Below are positions 1 through 9,463 of a stretch of 64,000 bases of DNA, piece by piece. Position 1 is the first letter of the stretch; every line of letters starts with the position of its first letter. Made by a program: the position numbers and the translations under genes. Source of the DNA: Nocardia asteroides. GTDB taxonomy: Bacteria > Actinomycetota > Actinomycetes > Mycobacteriales > Mycobacteriaceae. A model generated the notes under the pieces. The model was not told the origin of the DNA and did no database searches. It saw only the letters and a list, made by a program, of their open reading frames with translations. The stretch lies in the NCBI GenBank assembly GCA_019930625.1, contig CP082844.1, positions 5,332,001 to 5,396,000 of the forward strand, in the 5' to 3' direction.

Positions 1-3000
1 GCGGAGTCAGTACTGCGCGAGTACTTCCCGGATGAACACGGCGAGTTTCCTGATCCCCGGTCCGACCGGTTCCGCCATCCCAAGGACTGGATCATCGCCG
101 CTCGCACGAGTAAGGGACTGTCACGCACGGAGTTGGCCGCGCGCGCAAGTGTGGGCCTGACCGGTTTGAGCCAGAAAGAACGCGCGGAGAGCCCCCGGGG
201 CGAGTTCGGCATGAACCCGGATTACGCGCTGCGCCTGCTCGCCGGACTGGACGCACCGGGCGATATCGCCACGGCGTTCATGAGTCGCTTCTATCCCGAC
301 TGGGAAGCCGCAGCGCGGGCCGACGGGCCACGAAGCGGCGGGCCTGACGGATTCATCGGCAGCCGGCCCTTGGACGACACGTCGGGGCGGGCCGGAGCCC
401 CCGCCGATCTCATCGGCCCGGTCGACGAGCGCGCTGGGCTGCCCACCTACACCCCGCCCGATGCCGCGATGCGCATGCGGGCCGATCGGGTATTGCGTGA
501 GCATTGGGGTGCCGGGACGAGCCCCGACGATCTGGTGTACCGATGGCGGCGATCCACCGCGAAACGCGCGGCGGCCGCCGCTGAAGAATGTGCCGAGCAC
601 GCGGCCCGGAACGCGCGTCTGACTCGTAACCTCGGCGTGGAGGAACTGCGAGCGCTGGCGCGGGTGTGGCCGGAATTCGTCGGCAAGGCAGGCGGATTCC
701 CCAGCGGTGTGCGCGACGAGGCCAATCGCTGGGCTTTCGCGAAAGCGCGGTCCACACTTGAGCGCGCGGCGACGACCCGGCTGACCGGTCGCGAGCGGGA
801 GCTGCGGGAATATCTGCTGAACGTCGAGGATTTGTTGATCCGTGCGGGTCAGCGGGCCGCGACGATCGAGACGCCAGGAGTCCCGGCGCCGACCGTGCTG
901 CTCGAGCGGTTCGATACCGATGATTCGGGTGCCGGCTCGATCGTGATCTCGTTCGGCAGTGGAGAGCCCGTCGCGGAGGCCTGGCACGTAGACGGCACCG
1001 ACCGTGATCTGCGCCGCCTCGATCAGCGAATGCAGTTGGCGTGCAACCATTATGAGGTCTCGGTGCGGGAGAACCCGGAGCGCCCGGTCAGGGTTGTGGT
1101 GTGGTCCGGGACCGACGGTCACCGCCTGGCCGGCGATATGGCGGCGCTGTCCGCTGACGTGGCCACGGGCTCAGCGCCGCATCCGGCGGACCGCCCGGAA
1201 CGCCAGTTGGTTGTACACGGCAACGGCGGTCGACCCGCGAAGAAAGCTCTGGCGCACGACTGGGCCGCCCGTACTTTCGGCACGGTGGTGGTCTGCGGCG
1301 AGTCGAATCTGAAGACGATGGGTGACGCGCTGACGGGCATCGCATCGTCCACCGACGTGTACTACGGGATCGAATCCCGCGCGAGCACCCTAGAGAAAGG
1401 GAAGGCTCTGCCAGGCGTGCGGTTCGCGTGCCGGTTCCCCACCGGCGATGCGGGACGTACGAACGTCGTGCTCAAGGACATGCGTGACAGAGCGCAGAGA
1501 TACGAGAAGGAGCCGTTCGAGGAGGGTAAGCCGATCGATGACGAATTCCTTTTGTATGTCGACGATCGCACCAAGGCGCCGACGGAGTCGCTGGACAATA
1601 TGGGCCGCATCCTGGCCGGTCGCGCGGACCGGGTCGCGCGCCATGATCCCGTGCAGAATGGACGGCTCCGCTTCGCGGAATGTATCGAACGCGCCGTCGA
1701 TGTGCAGAGCGAGTCCGTCTATGCCGACATCCTGCCGCGCGATCCGCACAGCGGCGTGCCCACACTGAGGGAGACCGGCAGCGACGCCGCTCTCGCCCAG
1801 AGCGCGATACAGAAGCGTGGCGGCCCGGGTGCGGGGCCCGAAGTCCTGCTGCATCGGGGTCTGCCGGACGACTTCACGAGGGCCGGCCGACTCGCGGTCG
1901 ACAACAAACGGTGGTGGAACTCGCTGCATCGTGACGAGCAGCGCGCGATCGTGGCGATCCACCCCCAGGTCGTGGGCAAGGCCCCGGGACTTCCGTTCGA
2001 GGTGGCGGACTACGCGAACGACTACCGGCGATATGCCACCGCCTCCGCTATCCGTGCGAAAGGCAGGAAGAACGCGAGTCGAGTCGAGCGCCAGGTCTTC
2101 AGGAACCTGTACGCGGTCGAAGAGGCACTCGCCCGTTCGGTCACTGTGCACCGCGACGTCCCTCCGCCGGTCGTGACCACGGTGGCGTTGGACCCGGAGG
2201 CGTTCGGAGGCAACGGATCCGGCACGTTCGTCATCGGCAACTGCCGGCTCGAGGAAGCCGAACATGTGGTCTGGTACGTGGACGGTGTCGACACACGGCT
2301 ACAGTCGGCGCCGACCCGCCTGGCAAGTGCGCGAAATCTCTACGAGGAATTGGTGCGGGCGGATCGTTCCACCAAAGTCGCCGTGGTGTGCTGGATCGGT
2401 TACGAAGCGCCCGCCAACAACAAGGAAGCGTGGGCCTCCAGGCCCGAACTGGCAGAGGCCGGTGGCAGGCTGTTCGCACGCGACGTGCTGGCTTTGCGTG
2501 CGGTGATCAGCGCGAGAATGTCCAAGCTCGGTTACAGCTACGGGACCCCGGTCGTTGCGGAGGGCGGTGTCGGAGGCCGGTTGGACGGTGTATTCCAATA
2601 CGGCGTGGTCGTGGGCTCGCCCGGGCGTGGGCTACGGTTCGACAGCGCTACGGACGCCAGCTGTCGCAATACTTGGGTGCTGGCCCAGTCCGACGACCCG
2701 GTCACCGGTTTCGGCGGGGATGCGCCCGATGCGCGTGGCCGCTTGCTCGGTGACGGGCCATTGGGGCTGGGGACCGATCCGGCCACCGACACCAATGCGA
2801 CGCGAGTGCGTGCCGAACGCGGGTTCCCCTATTCGCTGGCTCCTTTCGACGGGCACGGCGAGTACCTGCAGTATTCGTTGGTCGGTGCCGCACAACCCAC
2901 GGAGTCGTTGCGGCACGTAGCGTGGTGCCTCGCCGGACGAGGTGATGAGGTGCCCACGGAGCAGCACCGACCTACTGTGCACAATCCGACGGCGATGCAT

Positions 3001-6000
3001 CGCGTCCTGGCGAGGGTGGTCGACGCGGCCCGTGATCGCCGTGCGCCGCAATTGGACGCGGCACTCCCAGCACCGGGCGGTCATCCATCCCGCAGCGACC
3101 TGCGGCGACCTGCGGGAGTCGCGGCCGATGGGGGCGGTGGGCTGCGGCCGGGTCCGGTCGAGGCAGCCGGTGCGGCAGCGGCTTCGTCCGACGTGCGGGT
3201 TGGGCCGAAGCTCGCGGTGCAACTCGGCAAAGGCGGGCTCGCGGACGCCGGGCGCGCGTGTACTGACGCCCTGGGTATCGGGGTGAACGCGATCGTCGTG
3301 GAGGTGGGCCGGGCTGCCGCGGATATGGCTGCCCTCGACGTTTTGTGCCGGTCGGCGGCCTTCGAGGATGCGGCGCTGTCGGTGGAGGTACCCGCAGGAC
3401 CCGCCTGGTCCGAGTCGGAGGTCAGGGCGAAGGTGGCGGAGATCGCGGCCACGTTGAAGCGGCACGGCATACGAGGCGAGCTGCACGCGTTCGACAGGAG
3501 GGTATTGACGGCAGCCGCTGAGCTGGCGCCGGACTGGCAGCGTGTGGCGATGGTCAACATGCTGACGGTGGCAGGCAAGGGGATCCGTGTCGCCACCGGT
3601 TGGATGGCTCGCGCCCTGCGGCCGGGCGCCGAGAAGATCGACGCCATCCTCGAAGATGCGCACCGTGCGGGGGCTACCGGTGTCGCGATCCCGTACCCAC
3701 TGCTGTCCGAGGATTTCGTGCGGCAGACCACCGCGGCGGGAATGCGCCTCGCGGTCTGGGGCGTAACCGGTTCCGTCCGGATGCGCGAAACGCTCAGGAT
3801 GGACGTTGGCGAGATATGGACGAGAACGACGAAAGCTCTCGCACTCCTGCGCGCGGAGGTCGCCGAAAGCGGATTACCGATACCCGCGGCGTCCGAATCT
3901 TCGACGCCGCCCGCCCGCTCGACACCCACCGCGCAAAACAGGCCGAACGATCATATCGGCAGCCGTCCGACGGGTTTCACGCCCGAACCAGGTGACCGGC
4001 AGCAGCCCGGCGAGGATCTCACCACGCGCGATGAACCCACCAGGCCCGATCCGGTCCACGCGACGCGAGAAGAACTCGCCGAGTGGGCAACTCAGCTGTC
4101 CGATCACGGCCTGCGAACCTTCCTTACCCGCGCCCAGACCGAGGCTTCGGCGCATATCGCGGACGTGCATCGCGGACAATCGCCCGCGCTGGAAGCAGCC
4201 ATCGCCACGGCACGAGTGCAGACCGTATTGGTGATCGAACAGTTGCGTCGAAGCGCCGCCGGTGGTTCCGGATCGCTGCTCGCCGCGGCCGACGCGGCGA
4301 CCAATGTATTCGAGGTAATCGGAGCGCTCCACCTGGCCGACACGCGGTCGGCGTCCTATACCCACGATCTCGATGTACTGACCCGATTCCCGGAGCGATT
4401 GCGCGCAGTCGCCGAACTCGGGGCGGCGCGCTTCGTCGACGGCTCCGACTGGGCACGGCTTGCCGACGAGTGCCTCCTCGCGGGACGCGACAACGGCTGG
4501 GACGAAGAGCTGATCCAGTCGCTGCGTGCGCTGCCTGCGCAGGCAACCGAATTCGCTGCGGCGCTCACCGGCTCGGACCGGATCTTCGGCGACGCCGGCG
4601 GCCGATATATTCCGAACGCCTACCGGGCGGCGATGTACTATCTGAACCGCAGCCACGACACCGACGAGGCGATCAACCGGCTTCGCGAGCTGGACCACGC
4701 CGTCGCGGCGGCGGTGGTTCGCCTGGGGTCGACTCGGCCAGCCACCGAGGCAGGGCTGTCGCTGTTTCAACTGCGCCTGGATATCCACGCGGCAATCGCG
4801 TCCGCCGACGGCGCGATCGCTCCCGCTATGCGATCCAGCGCCATGCGTGGCCTCGACCACAATCCGCTGCTACCGCAGACGATCGAGCGAATCGTGCTCG
4901 ACCTCGGTGCCCTCGCCCGGCACGGCTCCGAAACACCGAGATCTATCCGACCGACCTACACCGCCTACCCCATCGCGTCCGAGTATTTGGTCGGGGCCTC
5001 GGACGAAGACATTTTCCCCGTTATCGAAGCTCTGGCTTTCGCTATGCACGGAGGGGATTTCATCAAATCGACCGGTCCCTCGTCAGAGCTACTGCGGACC
5101 GGATCGGATGGTGTTTCCTTCGTGATGGATCAGTGGGGCCGCTTCCTGGCCGCGATCGACCACAATTCCCTGCTTCACCTGATGTCGGCTATGGGGGACG
5201 AGCTGGCCGGCTGGGGCACATTGTTCACCGACCAGAACGGACGGCTGGACGATCCGGTGCGTCCCTATCGGGTGGACGAAATCTTCGATCCCATGGGTAC
5301 CGCCCAACTGCGTGATGCGCTGACACGTGGCGGGCTCCGTCTCGATGACACCAACTTCGACAACGCGAGCCAGGGCAAACTGTGGCGCCACGATTCGACA
5401 CCGGTGTCGGCGCTGTTCACCATGGAGCCGCTCGGCTTCCTGGGAAGCATCGAGTCGATGTTCGCTGTCTATGACGACGGTTTCTGGATAAAGCCTGTTC
5501 GCGGCGGAACGACACGCAGCGCCGACGAGGTGCGAGTACCGCTGATCCTCGGCCCTCTTCGCCACGAACCCGGCAATATCGAGGTTGCCGTATACCGGCA
5601 GGGCGACCAAACGATCGTCCGATATCGTGACCCCGACCCAGGCCCCGAACCCGATCGAGTCGCCCCCGTATTCGCCGAGTTCCATCAGCGCATGAACCGA
5701 TGGGTGGCCGAATCCGGCGGTGTCGAATGGCACTCCGACACCGCCCAGGTAGTTCGCACCTTCGAACAACACCTCGGGCGATCGGTTTCCGGGCAAGACG
5801 GTCCCGATGGCTACATCGGCAGCCGTCCATCGGATTCCGCAGCCGACTCCAATGATCCGATGCGGCGTTCGTCGGTGGTGTTCGGACCGGATGCACCTAC
5901 GTCGCAAATTCGTGCTTCTCTCACGGGGCCGCTGAGTTCCCTTGGATTGGACGCCGCCTCGGTCGAGCCCGCCGCTGGACTGCTCGATATCGCTGCGTGC

Positions 6001-8892
6001 CTGGTGAACTACGGTATAGCGGCGGCGGGTGGCGACAGCGTGAAGTTGCTTTTGTCGAGCAGGGGCAGCGACAAAGGTCTCGCGGTCTTCGGAGCGCTGT
6101 CGGGATCTACGGTGGTGCGTGCCCGTAGGGCTCTGGAGTCGGAGCTGCTGGGTAAGGGGTTCGGCACGTTCGAGTGGCGGGGTCGGGCAGGTGAAACGGA
6201 TTCTTGGTTGGTTCATCTGTGGGGAGATCGAAAAAGCATCGTTCACGTAGACCCCGCGCAGTTGGCGGGGCTGGCAGAAGATTTCGGTGCGGATCAAGTG
6301 GGTTCGGCGGTATCCGCAGCGGTCGGGCGCGCATCACGACGGTGGGGTGGTCTGAAGCACACCGGCTCGCTGGCGGTCGAGCTGAACGATGGGCGGCTGC
6401 GGGTGCGAATGCTGGGGATCCGTCTCGTTGACGGCCTCGCTTACGAGCCTCCCACGTTGTTCGACGAAACCATCACCCGGCCCGGCGCGGACCGGCCCGG
6501 TGGGTTCATCGGCAGTCGGCCATCCGACTCCGCCGATGCGGCGGGGCTTTCCGCTGATTTGGCGCGCAACCGCGCGGACGCCGCAGCGCAGTTACGCGCG
6601 GCTGCGCAGCGATTCGGCGAGGAGCCACCCGTACGCGGTGCGGAGGCCGCGGCCATCGAGGCATGGCAGCACGCCCGGAAAGCGTCGGCCGCGACGATTG
6701 CCACGCTGACCGGGTCGAACCCCGGTCTGGTGATGACACAGCTGAGCGAAGTGCTCAACCTGCTGCACAGGCGGTTGACCGCGCTCACCCAGCCGGAATG
6801 GGACCGACTGCTCAGCAGTGGCGGGCAGCAGCTGTCGACGGCGCTCGGTCCGTGGATCGGTCGCAGCCTCCGGCTGGAAGATGATCTCCAACGTGCCACG
6901 ACACTGGCACTCGAAGGAACACCGGACAACGCGCTCAACAACTCGAATGCCGAACGGCGCACACAGCGCACACGAGATCTCGACGACATGCTCGGTCGCT
7001 CTGCCACCAGCTCCGGCGTGGCGGCGAATGCGGGTATGGACCTACCGCAGGCACTCGAACGCCTCGCCGCCTCGATGGAGGAAACCCCGACTGGTCGCCT
7101 CCTGAACGCGCTGCTCGATCATGTGCGGTTCGCCCGGCTGATCCAGCTGACCACCACGTGGATGGAACTCGACGGATACATCACCACGAACGTCGGCCGA
7201 TTCGAGACACCGGAACAGTCGGGCGGTTCGTCTCCAGAGGAAGGCGATCGCACATCTGGGCTCATAGGGAACCGGCCGCAGGATCAGCCAGGTGATGCCG
7301 GACCGAATAACGCGGAGAAGTCGACGCCGTGGTCACGCTCGAGTAATCGGCCCGGAGCGTCCGACCAGTCTGATTCCCCCCATCGCCCCGAGCCGTCGGG
7401 TATCACTTCATGGTCCCGACCGACCGACAGCGCATCTCCGGAACAGGCGACGTCGATCGAGTTTTCGCAACAGTTCTTTCCGAAGTCGGCAGCGGGATCC
7501 GGCACCGATGAGCCGAGCTCCGCGCGCCCTCCTGATTTCATAGGCAATCGACCTCCTGACGACGAAACCGCAAGCCTCGGAACCGAAATCGACAAGGTCG
7601 CGCAGTCACCCAGTGTGAAGCGAATGCAGGCGATGCAGGGACGTCCGGGAGTCACGATCGAGTTGCTGACCTTCGACGACAAGAAGGAGACACAGGTCCT
7701 CAGGGAGATCTACGACGATGCTGACCAGGCAATGGCGGAGTGGACCAAAGCGAAGATCGGCCGGGCCATGGGCGCGCCGATCTCCGACGTGTTGCTGGAT
7801 CGACAGGATTCATACCATGTCCTCTACCGGGATTACGTGCTCGAGGGGGCACGCAACAACCCTCGGGCAGTCGACCTGCTGGGCCTCTTCGCGGCGATCA
7901 CCGGCAAGCCGAGCCCCTTCGCCGCCGCTTTCGTCCGCGACGTCGGTGGCCGCAGAGTGTGGCAGGACCATCACCTTGGTCGGCAAGACATCGTCGAGAT
8001 CGGACGGCTGGTGAAGTCTGTCGGGGATTCGCTGGCACAGATACCATTTCCCCCGTCGATCTCGAGGACAGTGCTCGATACGCAGATGGCGGCTATGTCC
8101 GCGTTGCGCGAGGTGGCGCAGCACGCCGAGCATCCACTGCGGATGGCCGGGCTCGACGAGGAGGCGCAGGCCAAGACCAGACTGGTCGCGAATTTCGAGC
8201 TCGATCACCCCTATATCGAGCTGTCCGGGCTCGTCAGTCCCCACATCCCGGCGGATACGGTCGGGGAAATCCTGGACAAATTGGATGACCTGCTCGGCAA
8301 GTATCGGTACGCTCCCGGTTTCCGCAAGCTCATGACCAAAATCCGCGTACTCAAAATCGATTTCGTGGTAGGAGCGCGCGCCATCGCCATCCGCGAGTAT
8401 GTGGAGAATGACCCTGCCCTCTTCCAAACCATACTTACATTCAGTTTGCCGCATGCGGCCGATCGGATGCTGACTCTCGCTGACAGCGACTTCCGTCGCC
8501 TGAACGGCATGCATCCGAGCAGTGCTCAGATATACGCAGACGATGTCTGCCACGAATTCGCCCACGCCATCGATCAGGCCACCAACTATGAACTCAGCAA
8601 AAAGCTCGCCGCAGTATTGATCGCCGCCCACGGAAAGCTGGAGTTGTACGGCTTGACCGAGAGTTACGTGGAATGGCGCAGTCGCTTGCCCTCGTTCGCC
8701 TTCGAAGATTCGACCAAGACCGAACTCAATTACCCCGAGGCCATTGCCGTCGGATTCGCCGACGCGGAAATCAACGGTGCCATTGTCGGCACACCGCAAT
8801 GGGTCATCCACCATTACGTTACGACACTTCAACGGCCGGAAATCAAGCGGGTACACTTCGCCATGTATCAGCAGGGCCTTCCCGATGGCTAG
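1..8892 (+). CDS. Giant multidomain protein, polymorphic-toxin-like, C-terminal metallopeptidase (5' end outside window)
   Basis: The frame is open from base 1, so the gene begins upstream; 2,963 residues are visible. A TTG at 133 could be read as a start, but it lies inside a helix-turn-helix (about 85-250) and I reject it. Two tandem DUF1023-type alpha/beta-hydrolase domains follow (about 630-1680 and 1930-3000). Both contain a VGKA-x-G-x-P block; only the second keeps a nucleophile elbow, GYSYG at 2530-2544. Next are a glycerophosphodiesterase-like segment (3200-3850) without visible catalytic residues, three unassigned, partly helical regions (4050-5790, 5890-6450, 6540-7210), and a zinc-metallopeptidase-like domain (7560-8889) with HEFAH at 8551-8565 and a possible third ligand Glu at 8737. 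Linker motifs [DG][FYHL]IG[SN]RP near 349, 3949, 5806, 6502, 7261 and 7534 separate the modules. The architecture recalls secreted polymorphic toxins; that role is inference. Confidence 0.85.
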   Translation, partial: AESVLREYFPDEHGEFPDPRSDRFRHPKDWIIAARTSKGLSRTELAARASVGLTGLSQKERAESPRGEFGMNPDYALRLLAGLDAPGDIATAFMSRFYPDWEAAARADGPRSGGPDGFIGSRPLDDTSGRAGAPADLIGPVDERAGLPTYTPPDAAMRMRADRVLREHWGAGTSPDDLVYRWRRSTAKRAAAAAEECAEHAARNARLTRNLGVEELRALARVWPEFVGKAGGFPSGVRDEANRWAFAKARSTLERAATTRLTGRERELREYLLNVEDLLIRAGQRAATIETPGVPAPTVLLERFDTDDSGAGSIVISFGSGEPVAEAWHVDGTDRDLRRLDQRMQLACNHYEVSVRENPERPVRVVVWSGTDGHRLAGDMAALSADVATGSAPHPADRPERQLVVHGNGGRPAKKALAHDWAARTFGTVVVCGESNLKTMGDALTGIASSTDVYYGIESRASTLEKGKALPGVRFACRFPTGDAGRTNVVLKDMRDRAQRYEKEPFEEGKPIDDEFLLYVDDRTKAPTESLDNMGRILAGRADRVARHDPVQNGRLRFAECIERAVDVQSESVYADILPRDPHSGVPTLRETGSDAALAQSAIQKRGGPGAGPEVLLHRGLPDDFTRAGRLAVDNKRWWNSLHRDEQRAIVAIHPQVVGKAPGLPFEVADYANDYRRYATASAIRAKGRKNASRVERQVFRNLYAVEEALARSVTVHRDVPPPVVTTVALDPEAFGGNGSGTFVIGNCRLEEAEHVVWYVDGVDTRLQSAPTRLASARNLYEELVRADRSTKVAVVCWIGYEAPANNKEAWASRPELAEAGGRLFARDVLALRAVISARMSKLGYSYGTPVVAEGGVGGRLDGVFQYGVVVGSPGRGLRFDSATDASCRNTWVLAQSDDPVTGFGGDAPDARGRLLGDGPLGLGTDPATDTNATRVRAERGFPYSLAPFDGHGEYLQYSLVGAAQPTESLRHVAWCLAGRGDEVPTEQHRPTVHNPTAMHRVLARVVDAARDRRAPQLDAALPAPGGHPSRSDLRRPAGVAADGGGGLRPGPVEAAGAAAASSDVRVGPKLAVQLGKGGLADAGRACTDALGIGVNAIVVEVGRAAADMAALDVLCRSAAFEDAALSVEVPAGPAWSESEVRAKVAEIAATLKRHGIRGELHAFDRRVLTAAAELAPDWQRVAMVNMLTVAGKGIRVATGWMARALRPGAEKIDAILEDAHRAGATGVAIPYPLLSEDFVRQTTAAGMRLAVWGVTGSVRMRETLRMDVGEIWTRTTKALALLRAEVAESGLPIPAASESSTPPARSTPTAQNRPNDHIGSRPTGFTPEPGDRQQPGEDLTTRDEPTRPDPVHATREELAEWATQLSDHGLRTFLTRAQTEASAHIADVHRGQSPALEAAIATARVQTVLVIEQLRRSAAGGSGSLLAAADAATNVFEVIGALHLADTRSASYTHDLDVLTRFPERLRAVAELGAARFVDGSDWARLADECLLAGRDNGWDEELIQSLRALPAQATEFAAALTGSDRIFGDAGGRYIPNAYRAAMYYLNRSHDTDEAINRLRELDHAVAAAVVRLGSTRPATEAGLSLFQLRLDIHAAIASADGAIAPAMRSSAMRGLDHNPLLPQTIERIVLDLGALARHGSETPRSIRPTYTAYPIASEYLVGASDEDIFPVIEALAFAMHGGDFIKSTGPSSELLRTGSDGVSFVMDQWGRFLAAIDHNSLLHLMSAMGDELAGWGTLFTDQNGRLDDPVRPYRVDEIFDPMGTAQLRDALTRGGLRLDDTNFDNASQGKLWRHDSTPVSALFTMEPLGFLGSIESMFAVYDDGFWIKPVRGGTTRSADEVRVPLILGPLRHEPGNIEVAVYRQGDQTIVRYRDPDPGPEPDRVAPVFAEFHQRMNRWVAESGGVEWHSDTAQVVRTFEQHLGRSVSGQDGPDGYIGSRPSDSAADSNDPMRRSSVVFGPDAPTSQIRASLTGPLSSLGLDAASVEPAAGLLDIAACLVNYGIAAAGGDSVKLLLSSRGSDKGLAVFGALSGSTVVRARRALESELLGKGFGTFEWRGRAGETDSWLVHLWGDRKSIVHVDPAQLAGLAEDFGADQVGSAVSAAVGRASRRWGGLKHTGSLAVELNDGRLRVRMLGIRLVDGLAYEPPTLFDETITRPGADRPGGFIGSRPSDSADAAGLSADLARNRADAAAQLRAAAQRFGEEPPVRGAEAAAIEAWQHARKASAATIATLTGSNPGLVMTQLSEVLNLLHRRLTALTQPEWDRLLSSGGQQLSTALGPWIGRSLRLEDDLQRATTLALEGTPDNALNNSNAERRTQRTRDLDDMLGRSATSSGVAANAGMDLPQALERLAASMEETPTGRLLNALLDHVRFARLIQLTTTWMELDGYITTNVGRFETPEQSGGSSPEEGDRTSGLIGNRPQDQPGDAGPNNAEKSTPWSRSSNRPGASDQSDSPHRPEPSGITSWSRPTDSASPEQATSIEFSQQFFPKSAAGSGTDEPSSARPPDFIGNRPPDDETASLGTEIDKVAQSPSVKRMQAMQGRPGVTIELLTFDDKKETQVLREIYDDADQAMAEWTKAKIGRAMGAPISDVLLDRQDSYHVLYRDYVLEGARNNPRAVDLLGLFAAITGKPSPFAAAFVRDVGGRRVWQDHHLGRQDIVEIGRLVKSVGDSLAQIPFPPSISRTVLDTQMAAMSALREVAQHAEHPLRMAGLDEEAQAKTRLVANFELDHPYIELSGLVSPHIPADTVGEILDKLDDLLGKYRYAPGFRKLMTKIRVLKIDFVVGARAIAIREYVENDPALFQTILTFSLPHAADRMLTLADSDFRRLNGMHPSSAQIYADDVCHEFAHAIDQATNYELSKKLAAVLIAAHGKLELYGLTESYVEWRSRLPSFAFEDSTKTELNYPEAIAVGFADAEINGAIVGTPQWVIHHYVTTLQRPEIKRVHFAMYQQGLPDG
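6505..6582 (+). repeat. 78-bp internal repeat, copy A (linker FIGSRP block)
   Basis: This segment encodes the fourth linker motif and the residues after it, including GLSADLARNRADA. By hand alignment 65 of 78 bases match copy B at 8890-8967 without a gap. It lies inside the giant gene, between an unassigned domain and a helical domain. Confidence 0.85.
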
Positions 8893-8967
8893 ATCGGCAG
8901 TCGACCGCCCGAGCCCGCCGACGCGGATGGGCTTTCCGCTGATTCGGTGCGCAACCGAGCGGACGCC
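8890..8967 (+). repeat. 78-bp internal repeat, copy B (starts at the stop codon)
   Basis: This is the second copy of the block at 6505-6582. The first codon, TTC (Phe) in copy A, is TAG here and ends the giant protein. The rest, IGSRP followed by GLSADSVRNRADA, is still in frame and conserved, so coding once continued through this point. Confidence 0.85.
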
Positions 8968-9129
8968 GGTTCGCCGATGTCGCAGCAGGATCGGTTCCGC
9001 CGCTGGTTCGAGATGCGAGGGCAGGAAGCCGAGGTGGTCACTCAGAGTGTCGCTCGATACACACAGATGACGCCTGCGGACGGTCGGCTTCGCACCAGCA
9101 AAGACGGGACCAGATGGCCAGATCAGTAG
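8893..9129 (+). pseudogene. Severed 78-residue tail of the giant protein
   Basis: The giant gene's reading frame continues past its TAG stop for 78 codons to a second TAG at 9127. The tail starts IGSRPPEP, completes the seventh linker motif and then runs through a charged segment (QQDRFRRWFEMRGQEAEVV). No internal start with a ribosome binding site is evident. The likely history is a nonsense mutation of a Phe or Tyr codon. Readthrough is possible but nothing here demonstrates it. The tail end overlaps the ATG of the next small gene at 9114, the usual coupling of adjacent genes. Confidence 0.7.
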
Positions 9130-9463
9130 CCTTACCGGCGTCCACGCCCAACACAGTCGGTCAGGGTTCGACAAGCAGGTCTCGTGATGTCGCTGAGACC
9201 GCCAGCAGAACCGATGTCGATGATGTGTTTCGGCCGGAGGAATTCGATGTAGCCGATATCATCCGGGCGGCGTTGGCGGATGTGTCGGAGCCCGATGTTG
9301 CGGCAGATCTGATCCATGTGTGTTATTTCAGGACGTTTCGGTGTCGTCGGCGGCTGATCTCTTGCGGATCGGTGTCGACGACGCGCGGGAAATCCTTGCC
9401 GTGGCCGTTGACGCGTTGCGGAACGGAAAGTTTCGTGCGGTGCTGCCCGGAGCCGCCGACTGA
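9114..9463 (+). pseudogene. Small acidic helical protein, apparently frameshifted
   Basis: An ATG at 9114 opens a frame reading through DVDDVFRPEEFDVADIIRAAL to about 9320. There the sensible reading moves to another frame, DVSVSSAADLLRIGVDDARE and so on, which stops with TGA at 9461. Both halves look like one small acidic helical protein broken by a one- or two-base change near 9318-9332. It sits directly after the giant toxin-like gene, where an immunity gene would be expected, but I recognise no immunity family. The last 136 bases overlap the 3' end of the opposite-strand PAP2 gene. Confidence 0.5.

Noticed and set aside
133..135. TTG at 133 as start of the giant protein
   Set aside because: The frame is open to base 1 and the TTG lies inside a helix-turn-helix segment; no ribosome binding site precedes it.
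8890..8892. General reassignment of TAG as a sense codon
   Set aside because: Several intact genes in the window (cold shock protein, lectin, lipoprotein) end in TAG at the expected length.
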